From Parasponia andersonii (Eukaryota > Streptophyta > Magnoliopsida > Rosales > Cannabaceae), in contig JXTB01000026.1 of assembly GCA_002914805.1 (NCBI GenBank), positions 391,516 through 455,515 on the forward strand: a stretch of 64,000 nt of DNA. The letters are read 5' to 3'. Shown piece by piece: positions 44,843 through 57,589 of this stretch. The notes under the pieces are model-generated. The model was not told the origin of the DNA and did not search any database. It saw only the letters and a program-made list of their open reading frames with translations. The first letter of the stretch is position 1, and each line of letters begins with the position of its first letter. Both the position numbers and the translations under genes were made by a program.

Positions 44843-47800
44843 ATGGCTATGGCGGCAGTGACATCTTCTTCACTTCCCCTCGGTAATCACTATTTACTAA
44901 TCGCTACCACTTTATTGCCTTCTTCCATCTATAAATGTTCGATTTGAAGCTTCAAGAGTTGTATATTTATGGAATTCATGCCATACCCACTTTGATTCCC
45001 ATGCATTTGAGCAGAACTTTTGGGTTTTTTTTCCATATTTTCAAAATTGGTTCTTGTACTTCATTATAAGAAAAACCCACCTCTTGTAAGATCCCCATAC
45101 TACAGAAATGGTTGATAGTTTGTTTGTTTAGTTATTTATTTTTGTTTTTCCACCGTTTTCCTTTATTTTCTGCATTTTTTGATTAAAAAATACCATAATG
45201 TTTTTGGGTTAAGACTTATATATGGTGGCTATTGTATTGTATTCAGGTCCTTGTCATAGTAATTCATGCAGTGCAGAGGGAATTTACTGTTGGACGTCTT
45301 ATGGGGTCTCAAACAAATTCAAGAAATCTCCTTTAGATGGTCGAATGCTTCTTGGTTCTACTTCCGGCCTAAGGTGTATTCTGATTTATAATTGATTTTT
45401 GTAGTTGAAAGTGGCATTAGAATAGTCTGATTATCTCTTTATTTTATTTATTTATTTATCATGGAAACTAATCATATATTCGCAATTAATAGGAATAGTA
45501 CAAGGTCTAAAACCAAAGATGAGGAATTTAATGTCCTGAAATGATTAGAAATTGTGACCACAATTTAGCATTGCATTTTTCTTCGCTTATTGTGAATATA
45601 TATTTCTAAGATTAATTAGTGCCCTCTGTTTCGAATGGCGAAGAGTCATTTCTTATATATTAGTTTTAAGTTTTAAATGCAGGATTCCATTTATGGGGTC
45701 AACACAATTCCAATGGCTCTCTGTTGGACATGATCTTTCCCACTGGAAAGTTTCAGTTGCTGCAGATTACTCAGATTCCGTTCCTGATTCTTCTAATTAC
45801 ATGACTAACCGAGGCTATCATCCTCTCGAAGAATTGAAAGTCCACAAAAAGGTCTGGGAGACTAAACTCACTTCTGCTGAAATTGCAAGGACAGCAGTTG
45901 AGGTGTGTATCTTCTGTATTTCTGTCGTGTAATATGTTTGAAATTTTAGTTGTTGCAAGTTACTTAGCTAGTCATGTGGATGATAAAGTTTTAACTTTAT
46001 TAGCTGCAAAACTTAGGTGGTGCCATTATTGTGTTTTATTTATTTACTCGATAATTTTTTAGTGGATATGGTACCAATATAATCAGCGTTTCATGTATGG
46101 TTAAATGTTTTGTTTTAACTTTGTTCCTTTTCTTTTGACAGGCTAACAGTAGTGCTTTGCTGATATTCCCTGCAACAGTACATTCTGAACCTCATGAACA
46201 AATTTCATGGGCTGAGTTTCAATATGTTGTCGACGATTATGGAGGTCCACTTCTTTTTTCTTTTTTCTTTTTACTATTTAAAAACAAAATAATATCACGT
46301 GTCCGTGGCACATTCTGATTCAGGTCACACTTTTTAATATGTTTGTATAGATATATATTTTGAAATATTTGATGATGCAAACATCTTGGAAGATCGTGCA
46401 GCAAGTAATCCCGTGGTAAGGATTAGCTTACTTTTAATATATTCTTTATTTCTTAATTTAAATGGAAATTTGTAGCTGTCTTTAATGGTGAGGAAAAGAT
46501 CTTATTGGGGCAAAATTGTGTGCTATGTCTAACTTAGGAGTTAGATATGTTTTCAGCTCCTTCATAATAAAAAAATGGTGTCTCTTTTGTGTAATCTTGG
46601 AAGTTAGGTCTTCCATTGTCCATCTTTTTAGTAACTCCTACTTAAATGATAAATAGTAAATTCATTGTTTAAATATTAGTATTGACATGAAAATTGCTTT
46701 CTTTGTATTGTAGTATATCTTATCGGAGATTTTTCCATGACATAGTTTTGCAAGTACTGAGCTGAATCTAGTACTTCTTTTTGAGAAATGGTGCTGGCAA
46801 ATTGATAGAATAAGTTGATACCTAAACCTTTGTTATGATGATATTTATTAATTAAGCCAATATTTGTGGATTATTCTCTGAAGATTTTGATTTAAGTTGG
46901 CATGTTTGTGGATAGCTCTTCACAAGGAGACCGCAGCTGTCTAACATTGACTTGGGGTCTTTATAGTTACTTTCATTTTTGAAATTCATCGTGGTTCAAT
47001 TTTTAATATGGTCTTGGCATCATGGGAATTATCTTCTTATTTACTTTTACTTGTTCTTTCCTTTTTTTTTTTTTTTTTTTTCCTTTTTTTAATATTTATT
47101 TTCTTATGACTAATTGCATTTTTTCTTGTTTATTATTATTTCATGTGGATGGTTGCCTCTAGAATGCTTTGATCGGGATGGATATGCCAGTATATGAGAA
47201 CAGAAGGATAGCTGGTGAGCACAACATTTCAGATAGTGGTAATACTGATGAAATGGCTTTTGATGATGATTATTTTGAGGTAAGAAACAAAATACTCTTG
47301 ACTTTTGAATTCTATGCTAAAGATGACGGAGAAGGAGCTTGAAATGTAGACAAAGAAGGGAAAAAAAAAAGAAAGAAAATTCATGATAATCTGATGTTTG
47401 GTAGGTTTGAGAGACAAGAGATGTAGGAATTGAAAGAGAAGTCATGATAATGAGCGATAATGCGCCTAAGGAATTTCCTTGTCTTGTTCTGCCTGACTTT
47501 GGCAGTCCTTGTTGATATTCATTAGTCTCTTTCAATGTAAAGATAGTCACTGATGAAATTACAAACTTCTAAGTTTTCCCTCCATTGAGGGCTAAAAAGT
47601 TACTTAAATTACAGGGTGGTCATGTAAGTTTAATAAGGCCAGGTGGCTAACAGCTTCCTCTCTGCATCAATTGGTTTGCTTTTTCTAACTGGAGGAGAAT
47701 TCTCAATGATTTGGAAATCTGTTGTCATGCTTTTCCCTAGAGTGTGATGTTTTTCCCCAATAAATGGGTTCCATTTGAAAACATGCCATAGAAGGCAAAG

Positions 47801-50800
47801 GAAAATTCCTCTCGATGTATGTGATTACTTTTCTGTATTTCTGTTCCGTTTGTCTTCTATCAACTTATACTAATACTGTGATGTTTAACCATTTCTTTGC
47901 ACAAAGTATTATTTATCATCCTCATTTTCATCATTAATCTTTGTGTTTCAAAGAATTTCAAGATGGAGAAGTGATTTTGGTTGCAGATCGTGGATTCTGA
48001 AATTTCTGAAGTTCCAATGGATTGGGGGAATCCACATACTTATAGTTTAATTCATCCTATTTACTTTGCCAAGTGCTTGACTAAGGTAAGCAACCTTTAT
48101 TTAGTCGGATCAATGTAGAAAGTATATGCGATACAAAGTAGTGGGCAAGTATAGAGTATGGAATATGCAAAAAAGATTATAGGGAACTCAGTTGCAGTGT
48201 TCATCATTGGAACAAAGACTCTATCACAAGTAATTAGAGTGCAAAGAAGGCAATGAAGCCAATAATAATATAATTTGAATTGCGAGGAGAGATGGGACAA
48301 AGAAATATATAATGGAGACAATGATTCAGGATGAAAAAGACAACTTGAAAATAATTCATGTTTAGGAGCAACTCTTGAGTATCGTGGGAAAAACAAAATC
48401 AGGCTGACTGATTTAATTAATCCAAATGACAGGAATATAGTTTTTTGTTGGAATTCGAGTTTTCCTCATTGAAAAATGTATCTCTCCCCAACACTATAAT
48501 GGGTAAAAATGGAAAAAGACAGGAATATAGATGATTAATGTCAACCTATTATCTTGAGCTAAGCTGAAATATGTTAGGTAATGAAAAGAATGAAAGGATT
48601 TGGTTTTATGTTTTAGTGGCCAAGGGAAAGTAGTAATATTTAATTTTTGATTTCGCTCTAGATTTGATGGTATATTATAGATATTATAGTTTAGTCATAG
48701 AAAGTGAAGTTGTTCTAATAGAGTTAATTTTGTGAATTTATTGACTACTTACCTGTACATGTAGCATTATATGTGAATTCAAAGATAAATCATTTTTTTA
48801 CATGTGTTTCATTAAAGCATTGGGTATTACTGTCAAAGACTCAATGGGCCTTCCACAAAAATCAAAATAGCCATAGAACTCATTCCTTTACTCATAAAAG
48901 ATGATGCCTATTTAACTAGTAAATTCACAAGGTGTAATGTCTCATAGTATTTACTTTACATTGTGTTTTCTTCTAGGTTGTTAATATGGAATATGATAGG
49001 AAAATGGATTTTCCATCAAATGGTGTTTCTATATTGGGATGTCTCCGACCTGCTTTTGCAGATGAAGAATCATACATAAGAAGATTATTTCACTATGAAG
49101 ATGGTGACGGATACCACTCTGAGTGGACTGGTACTTTATATTCCAGAATGTGATGCTTAAACTAACTATGAAATTACATATTGAGTTTCACTATAAAAGA
49201 TACTGTGACTGATGGGTACCATTAAATTAGGTGGAGTCTGCAGGGAGGAAAAGATTAATATTTAAGGTTTTAGCTGATTATTACCTTGTAGTTTACTCCA
49301 AAGTCAATTTGGTTCTTTATCTGTCGTTTCTTATCAAAAAAAAAAAAAAGAATTGCCTCTTTATCTCTTTGGTACATAAGCTCCATGAAATAAGTTTATA
49401 ATTATAAATTCCCAGTAAACTATTTACAGTGCATTTTGATTGTTTGTTACAACTATAAATTTTGGCTTTTTGGGACTAAATTGATTTGTCCGTTGTAAAT
49501 ACTAGTCAAAAGTTCTCAATAATGCCTTACCTCAAAGTGAAAATTGTAGTTAACAAGGGTTTTGTATAGCTTTTGTAAGCTTTCTAGAACTGTTGTCATC
49601 TTAGCCTTATATGACGATTGCTTTTTATTCTTTCAGTCATAAAGTGAAGTTTGTTTCTTGCATTCAGTTTTTGGCGTGAATTTAACTAGTAAAGATTCTT
49701 AACTTTGTTATTAGTTGTTTTCATTGTGTGTTGCTTATGATTATTTTGTGTTTTGTTCACTTATGAAAGAATGTTTAAAAACCTTACTGTATTTTGATAT
49801 TGAGAAATTGTTTAATCACACACTAATGTGATGTCTAGATGGTGAAATTTTGAGCTATGATTCAAGAGGTGATGGAAATAACAATGGCTCAAGCCTATAC
49901 AGGTTGGAGATATTGAGAATAGAGCTTTTCTCTGTATATGGCATTCAGGCATGTTTATTTTACTTTCTTTGTTTATGTGTTCTCTTTATGTCTTGCCCTT
50001 TTTATTTCTTATATTTTATAAAGAAACAAACAAAAATTATTATTAAAATTAGATAAAAGAAAAAAGATAACAAAAGCTGTTCTGAAAAAAGATTAAAAAA
50101 AAGAAAATAAAATAAGGCACCGAACACCATGTTTTACATACCTACCAATTTGAGCGAATAAAAGAGAGGAGCATCTTTTAACTCTCTTGAGGAAGCAGCC
50201 TGGTAGAAGTTCGAAATTTCACTTTGGCATGGGAACAACTTTAAAAACATCATTCGAAAAAAAACAAAAAATTCGCCATCTGTTTTTTTCCTTCACCTCT
50301 CTCTCTTAGTTCCCAAATATGAAGTTACATGTGGAAAAGATTGAAATTCAGCTCTTATTTCTTTAGAAGTAGTAGTTCATTCAATGATATGTTAGTACTG
50401 TGTGAGATAAGGCAGTAAAAAATATTTATATTTAGCTTTAGTAATTAAAAAGAATAGAATTACTTTTGAAAAATTTCCCTTTCTTGGACTAAAACTTTCA
50501 ATTTTTGTGTTGCATAATTGCAGTCTGCAATTAATTTGCAAGACTTTCAAGATGCAGAGCCTGATTTTCTTGTGCATTCTACTTCAGCAATTGTAGAGCA
50601 CTTCAGTGAAAAAGGCATTAGGTGTGATGTCGCTCTTAAAACTCTTTGCAAAAGGAAAGGTCTTCGTGTTGAGGTAAAATACCTAGCTGCTTGCATTTTT
50701 GATAATGCAGTTAAACTGGTACTTCTCTATTAAGCTTGGTTCTGTTCTGGTCCTTAATCTGCTACAATTTTTTTTGTTCTATTCTCTGTTGACCTTATTT

Positions 50801-52806
50801 ATGTATGTGGTAAAGTTGACCATTGAGCTGTCAGTCTATTTGATATATGTCTATCCAGGTTACAGGCGGGTTATGTTAAAATATAAGATACTAAGCAAAG
50901 CAGAAACATAGTTTAACATCATAAGATTCTAGTGAAGGAAGAAAGTAGAGGTCGAAATCAGAAAACGATGAAAAAGCCTTGAATTATATAATCTATACTC
51001 TCTATACAATTCAAGATATCTATTGAGAATTTACAGAAAAAGTATAACTTTCATTAGTCAGAAGTTGCTTGATATGGTTCGGCCATTTCGACCGAAGGAT
51101 CCGCCAGTGGAGAAAACTTGATGAAGTGGATGGATTGAAAAGTATTGATTTAGGCCTCTGACTGGCTTTGAAGGAAGATTATGCGGCAAAGAAGAAAAAT
51201 AAAGCTCATTATGACTCGCGAAAATGGGGACATTGTATGGCCGTGTTTTGTAGGAGAGAAGGAAGATAGGAAGGAAGGAGAGGTACATTACTCAGGAAGG
51301 AAATGGAAAAGGAAAGAGAGCACACCTCCTTTGCTGTGTTTCTGTGAGAAGGAGAGAGACCAAAATCCCTCCTTTCTTTGGTAAGAGAGAGGAGTTGAAG
51401 GGGAAGGTTCTAGTTATAGAATGACCTACTCTATTACTTGAGTGGGAGGTTTTTCTCCCAAACTCTTCCCGACTTGGAGGGATTGAATTGAAAATTGGCT
51501 AGAATCCATTACCCGATCCTTTCTTAAAATCTTTCTTACCAAACGATCACCATATCGCGAATCCATCCAGTAATCTTGTACCCTCTCCTTCCTTCCATTC
51601 CTCCCTCCTACCAAACACACTCTTAAGTGAATCTCGCGAAGAAATAGAACTTGAGCTGTCTCCCTTCATTCTTCTTGCAATACAGGGTGCAAGTATTCAT
51701 GCCTGTTAAATATTTTATGGTTCATGATCTAAGCATGCACAATATGTTAAACTGACAATTTCCCTTTTTTGTAAAATGGTTTTCAATTTACGAAATTAGT
51801 AGTAATACTTGTAAAATTGTGAAGTATGAAGAGTACAAAGAGGGAAAGAGCAAACGAAGATAGGAAAATGAGGAAAATAAAAGGCTTGAAAAGGCCTCAT
51901 CTATATTCTTGGAATATCTCAACTGATCTCAGTTGAATTAAAAAATCAAGTGGTAAGCTGGGAACTGACATTTTGAAAACTTCGAAGAACTTTTTTTTCT
52001 TCATTCTGAGGTTCTTTGTGGAAGCTGGCTATCCATTTCAGTGTAAAAATCATGGTAAATGGAAATTGATATGGCAGTGTTACAGTTCCATATATGGTTG
52101 CTTATTTATTTATCACGCGCACATATGTTGTGAATGTTGTTGTTGTTGTTTTTTTTTTTTCCTCCCTGCAGTGTAACTCTGTTGATACTAAACAAGTGAA
52201 TCTTGTATGATATAATAATCTTGTAGGGAGCTAATTTGATTGGCGTCGACAGTCTTGGAATGGATGTTAGAGTTTCCATTGGGCTGGAAGTGCAAACTCA
52301 TCGTTTTCCCTTTAAAGTTCGGGTAAGTGTTCCAGTGGAAGCAAACATTTGTTCTATAGAAGGATAGAATTATCATAGAAACACAAGCAAACACATTTAT
52401 AGGGTGTGGTTAACTGTTTGCAACATTTAGTCGCTTCCAATAACATAAAGCACGGAAAAACCCTCTTTACCTATGTAGGAAGCTGAATTTTTTTGATAGG
52501 GAAAAAAAATATATATATACAAAACCCGTCCTAAAACAGAAACCATTGAGACTCTTTATAAAGTGCTTATAGAAGGAACTTAGAAATGTGATGTATGTTT
52601 TCTAGTTTGCATTATGTATTGTTTTTTAACCATAAAAGTTCCATACAGAGAGGAACAAACTCGTTAATGGATTTTGTGTGAATGAACAACTATAGGCCAC
52701 TTCTGAAGTTGCAGCAGAGAAGCAGATTCAGCAACTTCTGTTTCCACGGTCTCGCCGAAAAAAATTAAGAAATCATGCGACTGATTTTAGAGACCCTGCT
52801 TTCTAA
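44843..52806 (+). CDS. At3g49140-like plastid protein, 12 exons
   Basis: This is the only intact host gene. Exons: 44843-44882, 45247-45373, 45683-45902, 46142-46244, 46351-46415, 47163-47279, 47987-48085, 48977-49130, 49839-49948, 50524-50673, 52227-52322, 52696-52806. They join in phase to 463 codons with no stop. All introns are GT-AG except the ninth (49949-50523), which has GC-AG ends. The first 50 residues are Ser-rich with few acids, as in a chloroplast transit peptide. Y-H-P-L-E-E-L (about 101-107) opens the conserved part, followed by S-A-E-I-A-R-T-A-V-E, I-Y-F-E-I-F-D-D and an acidic stretch. Residues 346-445 hold the block A-E-P-D-F-L-V-H-S, I-G-V-D-S-L-G-M-D-V-R-V, Q-T-H-R-F-P-F-K. 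This order matches the Arabidopsis At3g49140 family, which has a split-barrel/DUF2470-like fold. Biochemical function is unknown. The start ATG is the first in the leader; a second in-frame ATG lies two codons later. Confidence 0.9.
49949..50523 (+). other. GC-AG intron of the host gene
   Basis: The exon end ...GGCATTCAG is followed by GCATGT, and the next exon begins after TAATTGCAG. Joining gives G-I-Q-S-A-I-N in frame. Using the nearby GT instead (after GGCAT) would put the next exon out of frame and into an early stop. GC-AG introns are a known minority class. Confidence 0.8.
50674..52226 (+). other. large tenth intron, possible insertion
   Basis: At 1553 bp this is the longest intron. 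Its middle (about 51060-51650) is less AT-rich and purine/pyrimidine-skewed, with a stretch of GGAAGGAAGGAGAGG-like words and later the opposite strand pattern (CCTTCCTTCCATTCC). It could be a decayed non-autonomous element with inverted subterminal parts, but I could not define ends or a target duplication. Confidence 0.35.
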
Positions 52807-55800
52807 CTCTAATTGCACCTTTATAGTGTGAGGACGAAGAACGAATCGTCGTAATTAACTTTTGAGGCATAAAACTATCCCTTGAACCGCTCTTTAATCT
52901 TTTGTCGAATCTTCTTTTGTACATTAGTTGATCTTGTACAGTGGATAGCCTTTCCCGCAATAAAGAAATAAGGTAGAAGCTGATCAGCCTCATTCGTGAT
53001 CAACGGTTCGTCTGCCATCGTCTTCGAAAAAAGGAGGAAAACATAAAATTCAATTTTGTATTCTTTTTTTGCTAACGTTTTTAAGGGATGTGGATTCTTT
53101 AGTTTGATCAAAGAAGAGAATATTCAAATTTGCGTGTGAAACTTTTCCTGAAAAAAAAAAATGCGTGTGAGAAAATGAGTCTAGTGTGTTAAATTCAAGA
53201 GTGCCATCGACTGAAGTTAGAACCCTAAACCCTAAACTTTCCTTGTGTATATGTCGATGGGAATGATTTTTTTTTTTTTTTTGGTTATTTATTGAAAAAG
53301 GAAAACCCATTGTTGAATTTGATTGGACTATTTTGAAATGCCTTTTTTGGATTCGACTATATTGGTATTTGAAAAAAAAAAAAAATTCACTCAAATCTTC
53401 ATATACTACCATTTAACCTCATATTCTGCGATCATTTTAAAAATATCAAAGTTTATGACAAACTTTTAACTATATAAAATTTGCAAGTAGCAAAAATCTA
53501 GAATGGGTGGATGTGGAACTACTTGGAGTGGCTCCCATATTGCGAAATTCGTTCTACAATATTGCCAAACTCGTTCTACAGTGTGTGAAGTAATTTTAAC
53601 CCGTCTTTTCTTTTCTTTTTATTTTTCCTAACAGTTAGATATTTTGTCTTTTTTTTTTTAGGTTAAACAAAGTTGTTATTATAAAAAGTATTTTTTACAA
53701 TAATAGAAGAATCACTAATGAGTCAAACCAAATATTAAAGATTGACCACAGTATCGAAAAAAAAAAAAAGAAAAGAAGAGTATACCCTCGTCAATGCATT
53801 CGATTTCTAACAAATTTTTCCGTGTAATTTAATGCAAAGAGGTTTTTCTGTTTTGCAAGAAAGGAATTGAACAAATTTTAATTGATAGTGCAGTCAAACT
53901 AGGTGTATGTATGTGAATATCACCATTTGAAAGTATGAGAATATAGTTTATTAAAAATAAACAACTTGTAAAAGTAAAGTATTTAATCTATAGTGGGCAC
54001 TACTTCGGTGCGTCACTTCATTTTGAGGCACTTAGGTTTTGTTGCCGTTAGATTGTTCATAAAGTTACTTTTATATGATTCAACGGTTCTGGATCAAGGG
54101 TATCAAGTAAAGGGTATTTTGGATGACAAAATTTGTAACCGGCTTGTTACCTATACTTGATTTATAAATTTTTTAATACAAAATTAAAAAAAAAAAAAAA
54201 AAATTGGCTTCTCACTTTTCGTTTATTAGAAGTTGTGTTTTTGCTCTGTCTTCCTCAATCAACTGAGCTTATTTTATTTTACCTTCAAAAATCCCAAAAC
54301 ATTTTTCAATTTCAGAACTAAGATTAGATGGAAATCTACCCAAAAAAAAAAAAAAAAAACAAAACAAAAATTAAAATTAAAATCTCTCAGGCTCAACTGT
54401 TGAAGAATGACATTTTTTCTCAACTCACCCAACTCTTGAAGATGACTCACGATTCACAACTATGAAAGCGCCAATCACTGAACGACGGAGGAGAAAACAA
54501 GGTTGGTGTTTGTTAATAGGTTTTACTTTGTATTGTACATTATCCCCTTTGCCCCTAAATTTCACTTCTTTTTGACCTTTAAGGCTTCTTCTTCTTCTTT
54601 TGTTATGATTCCTTCTTGGGCTTCGTCTCTGGCGCTTCGGCTCTGTCGGCCTCGTCTCCGGTCTCCGGCGACCAAGCTCTCAACCTGACAGGTTCGTCTC
54701 TCCCTCCGTCCCTCTCTCTCTCCGACCTGAAATCTTTGATATGAAGCTCTTTATCAAAAAACCCTTGATTTGAATGCCCTAATTTTTTTATTGGACCCGC
54801 CATACTTCTCATGACTACTCCTTTAGCTCTTTTTTTTTTTTTTTTTTTTTTCTGTTATTTAACTGATTGACTTGCCCTTTTCATATTTCAGGAGAGTGTA
54901 CACTTTTACCAGTGAATGGATTCAAAATAAAAGCCTGAAGTTCTATCTTGTGTCGTGTCTCTACCATATTGTTCTTATTCTTCATAAGAATAAGCAACTT
55001 AAAGAGGTACCTTTATTTTGAAAAATGTTTTTAAGTGATGATCAGAAGGGTGGTTTTCTTCCATATTCTTTGCAAAATGGTGTTCACAAGGGTGGGCATC
55101 TTGTTCTCTGCTAGTTCTACGTAATCGTACATGAATTTTAATAATATAATTCATTATTCTCATAAGGCTTTATTTTAATATGTTTTATACAAAGCTTTGT
55201 GAATTTAATTGGATGTAGCATTTTGACAATATGTCGTATTCTCATTTTCCATATTTATTTTCTTTGTTGTTAGAGCTTTTCTTAAGAGCTCTTTGTTTTT
55301 TGCCCCCCTCTCATCCTTGACAAAATTCTTCGTGCACGTTAATGTTAATGTTCTATTATGAACAATGTCAAGATACAAGCTTACACTATCTCATTGTCTT
55401 TAAAAGCTTGGGTATATATAATGTTTAACATTTGATCATGTGTTGTTCCCTTTGGGAATAGAGAAGAAAAAAAAAAAAAAAAAAGCTTTGAGTAGCCACT
55501 AGTCATGGTAGCCTTGAGCTGCCAATTCTATTCCATTGTCTTTAAAACTCATCGATGCATTAAATTCAAATCAACTTCTATCTTTTGCTCTGCTTAACCC
55601 TCTCAAAGCAATATTAAGGTTCCTGTTATATACCAACTTGTTTCATGATTTTTATTTCTTATCTATAAAATTATTTGTACAATAGTAAACTAGACTCTTA
55701 CATGGTTGTACATTTCTGTTTTGATTCTAGAGAAAGCAGAGAGTGGAATCATGGTATAATCTTTATCTTCAAAATAATTGTAGCTAAAAAAGGTCAACCG

Positions 55801-57113
55801 GGTTTTATTCCTCAAGGAACACAACATGATCGTATGAATCAGCTACAGCTTGTCGAGTTTGTATTTCTCAAGCTATGTAGATTAACTACAATAATTGGAA
55901 TTAGTAAGTTATATTGTTTACTGAATCTGCCAAATGCTAACAAATATAGCTACGTATGAATCCATCTGACTTTTTGTTTATGTAGAAAATATTAATGATT
56001 GGAATGATGCTATTAAGAGTGATTTCTATTATAAATATTTAGGTTTGCTAGTTGCTTCTAATTTTTTCTTCAGTTTTCGGCTCAAGACTGTCCATAACCA
56101 TAGAGAGTTTTTAGTAAACAAATTCAATACAATTCTAGGTATTTTTTTAAGTTCAGGTGTTTCATTTATCAAGGAAAGATCATATTTTTATGCCGAACTT
56201 AAATCTAAAAGCTCAAAAGAGAGCAACAACAGAAGCATGTTGTTGTAGTTTGAAGGAAAAAATAAAATAACTTGCTTTAGATAAATGAATAACTATAACT
56301 TCTACAATATACCCTTCAATTTCGTATTATTATATTTTTTTTTCTCAATTGGGAACTCTTGATTCATATATAACTTTCCTATTAAAGGTTGACTTAAAAA
56401 GAGAAAGGTGGAACAACCATAGACAAGAATATATTTATTTCATTGTGCATATCGACAACATAGCTCATAAGATAATCTATATTATAAATTTTTAATATAA
56501 AGCATCTTTAATTATGCCATTAACAAAAACTGATATTAGTATAATGACATTATCCAAGATAAGAGGAAGAAGGAATATTGTTGACTTGCCAAGTTGATAC
56601 GGTAATATGGGCCTCCCTTTCCATCTAAGGAGCAAACAACCATTCTCACAAGCCGAAGTATATCCATAGCGGCCATAGTCAGACAAAATAATCTTTATTT
56701 GATTAAAACACTTCAGTACCATTACTTGAAAACCGGCATACCTAACTATCTCCTCTATTGATTTTCTGTTTCATACTTTTCAATCCTACTTGAGCCTTCA
56801 AAAGCCACAATGTTCCTTATCTCCAATGCAAAATGAAACCTCACCATCTTCATCCTTTATTGGCTATTTCATGGAAGAACAGCCTCACTGGAAAATGGCA
56901 GAAAAGTAGTGAAGGGACTCCAGGAATCTCCCAGAGAATGGGCTACTTGAATTAATCACCATGAATGGCCCTTTGTGTTTATTTGGCCCGATTCCTAAAT
57001 CAGTAATTTTTGAGGAAATTTGATTTTGTATGACAAATTTTAAAAAAAAAAAAAAAAGAAAGGAAAAATCGAATTGATGCGGTACTATTTTTAAAAATAT
57101 TTACAAAAATATT
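52807..57113. other. 3' flank and intergenic, no supported gene
   Basis: Several frames of 60 to 120 codons occur on both strands but none is recognised. 54490-54720 is GC-richer, with a CTTCTT/CTCTCTC leader and a possible donor (CTGACAG|GTTCGT at about 54684-54697), and 54890-55010 looks exon-like before GTACC. This could be the 5' end of a decayed or noncoding transcript. A frame at 55675-55959 and a - strand frame at 56722-56492 are unassigned. Confidence 0.35.
52959..52964 (+). terminator. polyadenylation signal of the host gene
   Basis: AATAAA lies 153 bp after the stop codon in a 3' flank of mixed composition. It is the closest canonical near-upstream element. Confidence 0.4.
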
Positions 57114-57402
57114 ACTTTTTTATTAATTGATGCGATAATTGAGATAACCTTACTTGAAAAAACTAAACTAGTTATCTATAGTAACTCAATTAGTTATCCC
57201 AAGTAATCTAACTAGTTATTTTGAGTATCATTGAATAATACCAACTTTGAGTATCATTTTTTTAAAAAATATCACTTCTTTATTATTTGATGTGATACTT
57301 GTGATAGCCTTACTTAAAAAAAACTAAACTAGTTATCTCTAGTAACTCAATTAGTTATTCCAACTAATCCAACTAGTTACTTTGAGTATCATTGAATAAT
57401 AC
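57114..57402 (+). repeat. 2 x about 160 bp direct duplication
   Basis: 57114-57240 and 57274-57402 share ACTAAACTAGTTATCT.TAGTAACTCAATTAGTTAT, AACTAGTTA and GAGTATCATTGAATAATAC in the same order, with moderate divergence. The repeated AACTAGTT/TAGTTA words are themselves partly palindromic. Confidence 0.85.
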
Positions 57403-57589
57403 TAACTTAAAAGTGGTATTTTTATAAATATTTTTATAAGTGTTATTTTCTACAATACTTTTATAGAATTGATATTTTTCTAAATCTATCTAAAATTTTT
57501 CAAAAAATTGGATTTTCAATTTTTTGGACTTTTGTGCTTAGATTTTGTAAGAATCTTGTAATTTTTAATTTAAAAAAAGTTGTTACTTA

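Noticed and set aside
52875..53018. 47-codon - strand frame starting M-A-D-E-P-L-I-T
   Set aside because: Plausible start but no known family, and it overlaps the 3' flank of the host gene; support is too weak for a gene call.
53050..53412. 120-codon - strand frame
   Set aside because: Contains translated poly-T/A runs and has no conserved block.
56492..56722. 76-codon - strand frame
   Set aside because: No recognised family and surrounded by AT-rich noncoding DNA.
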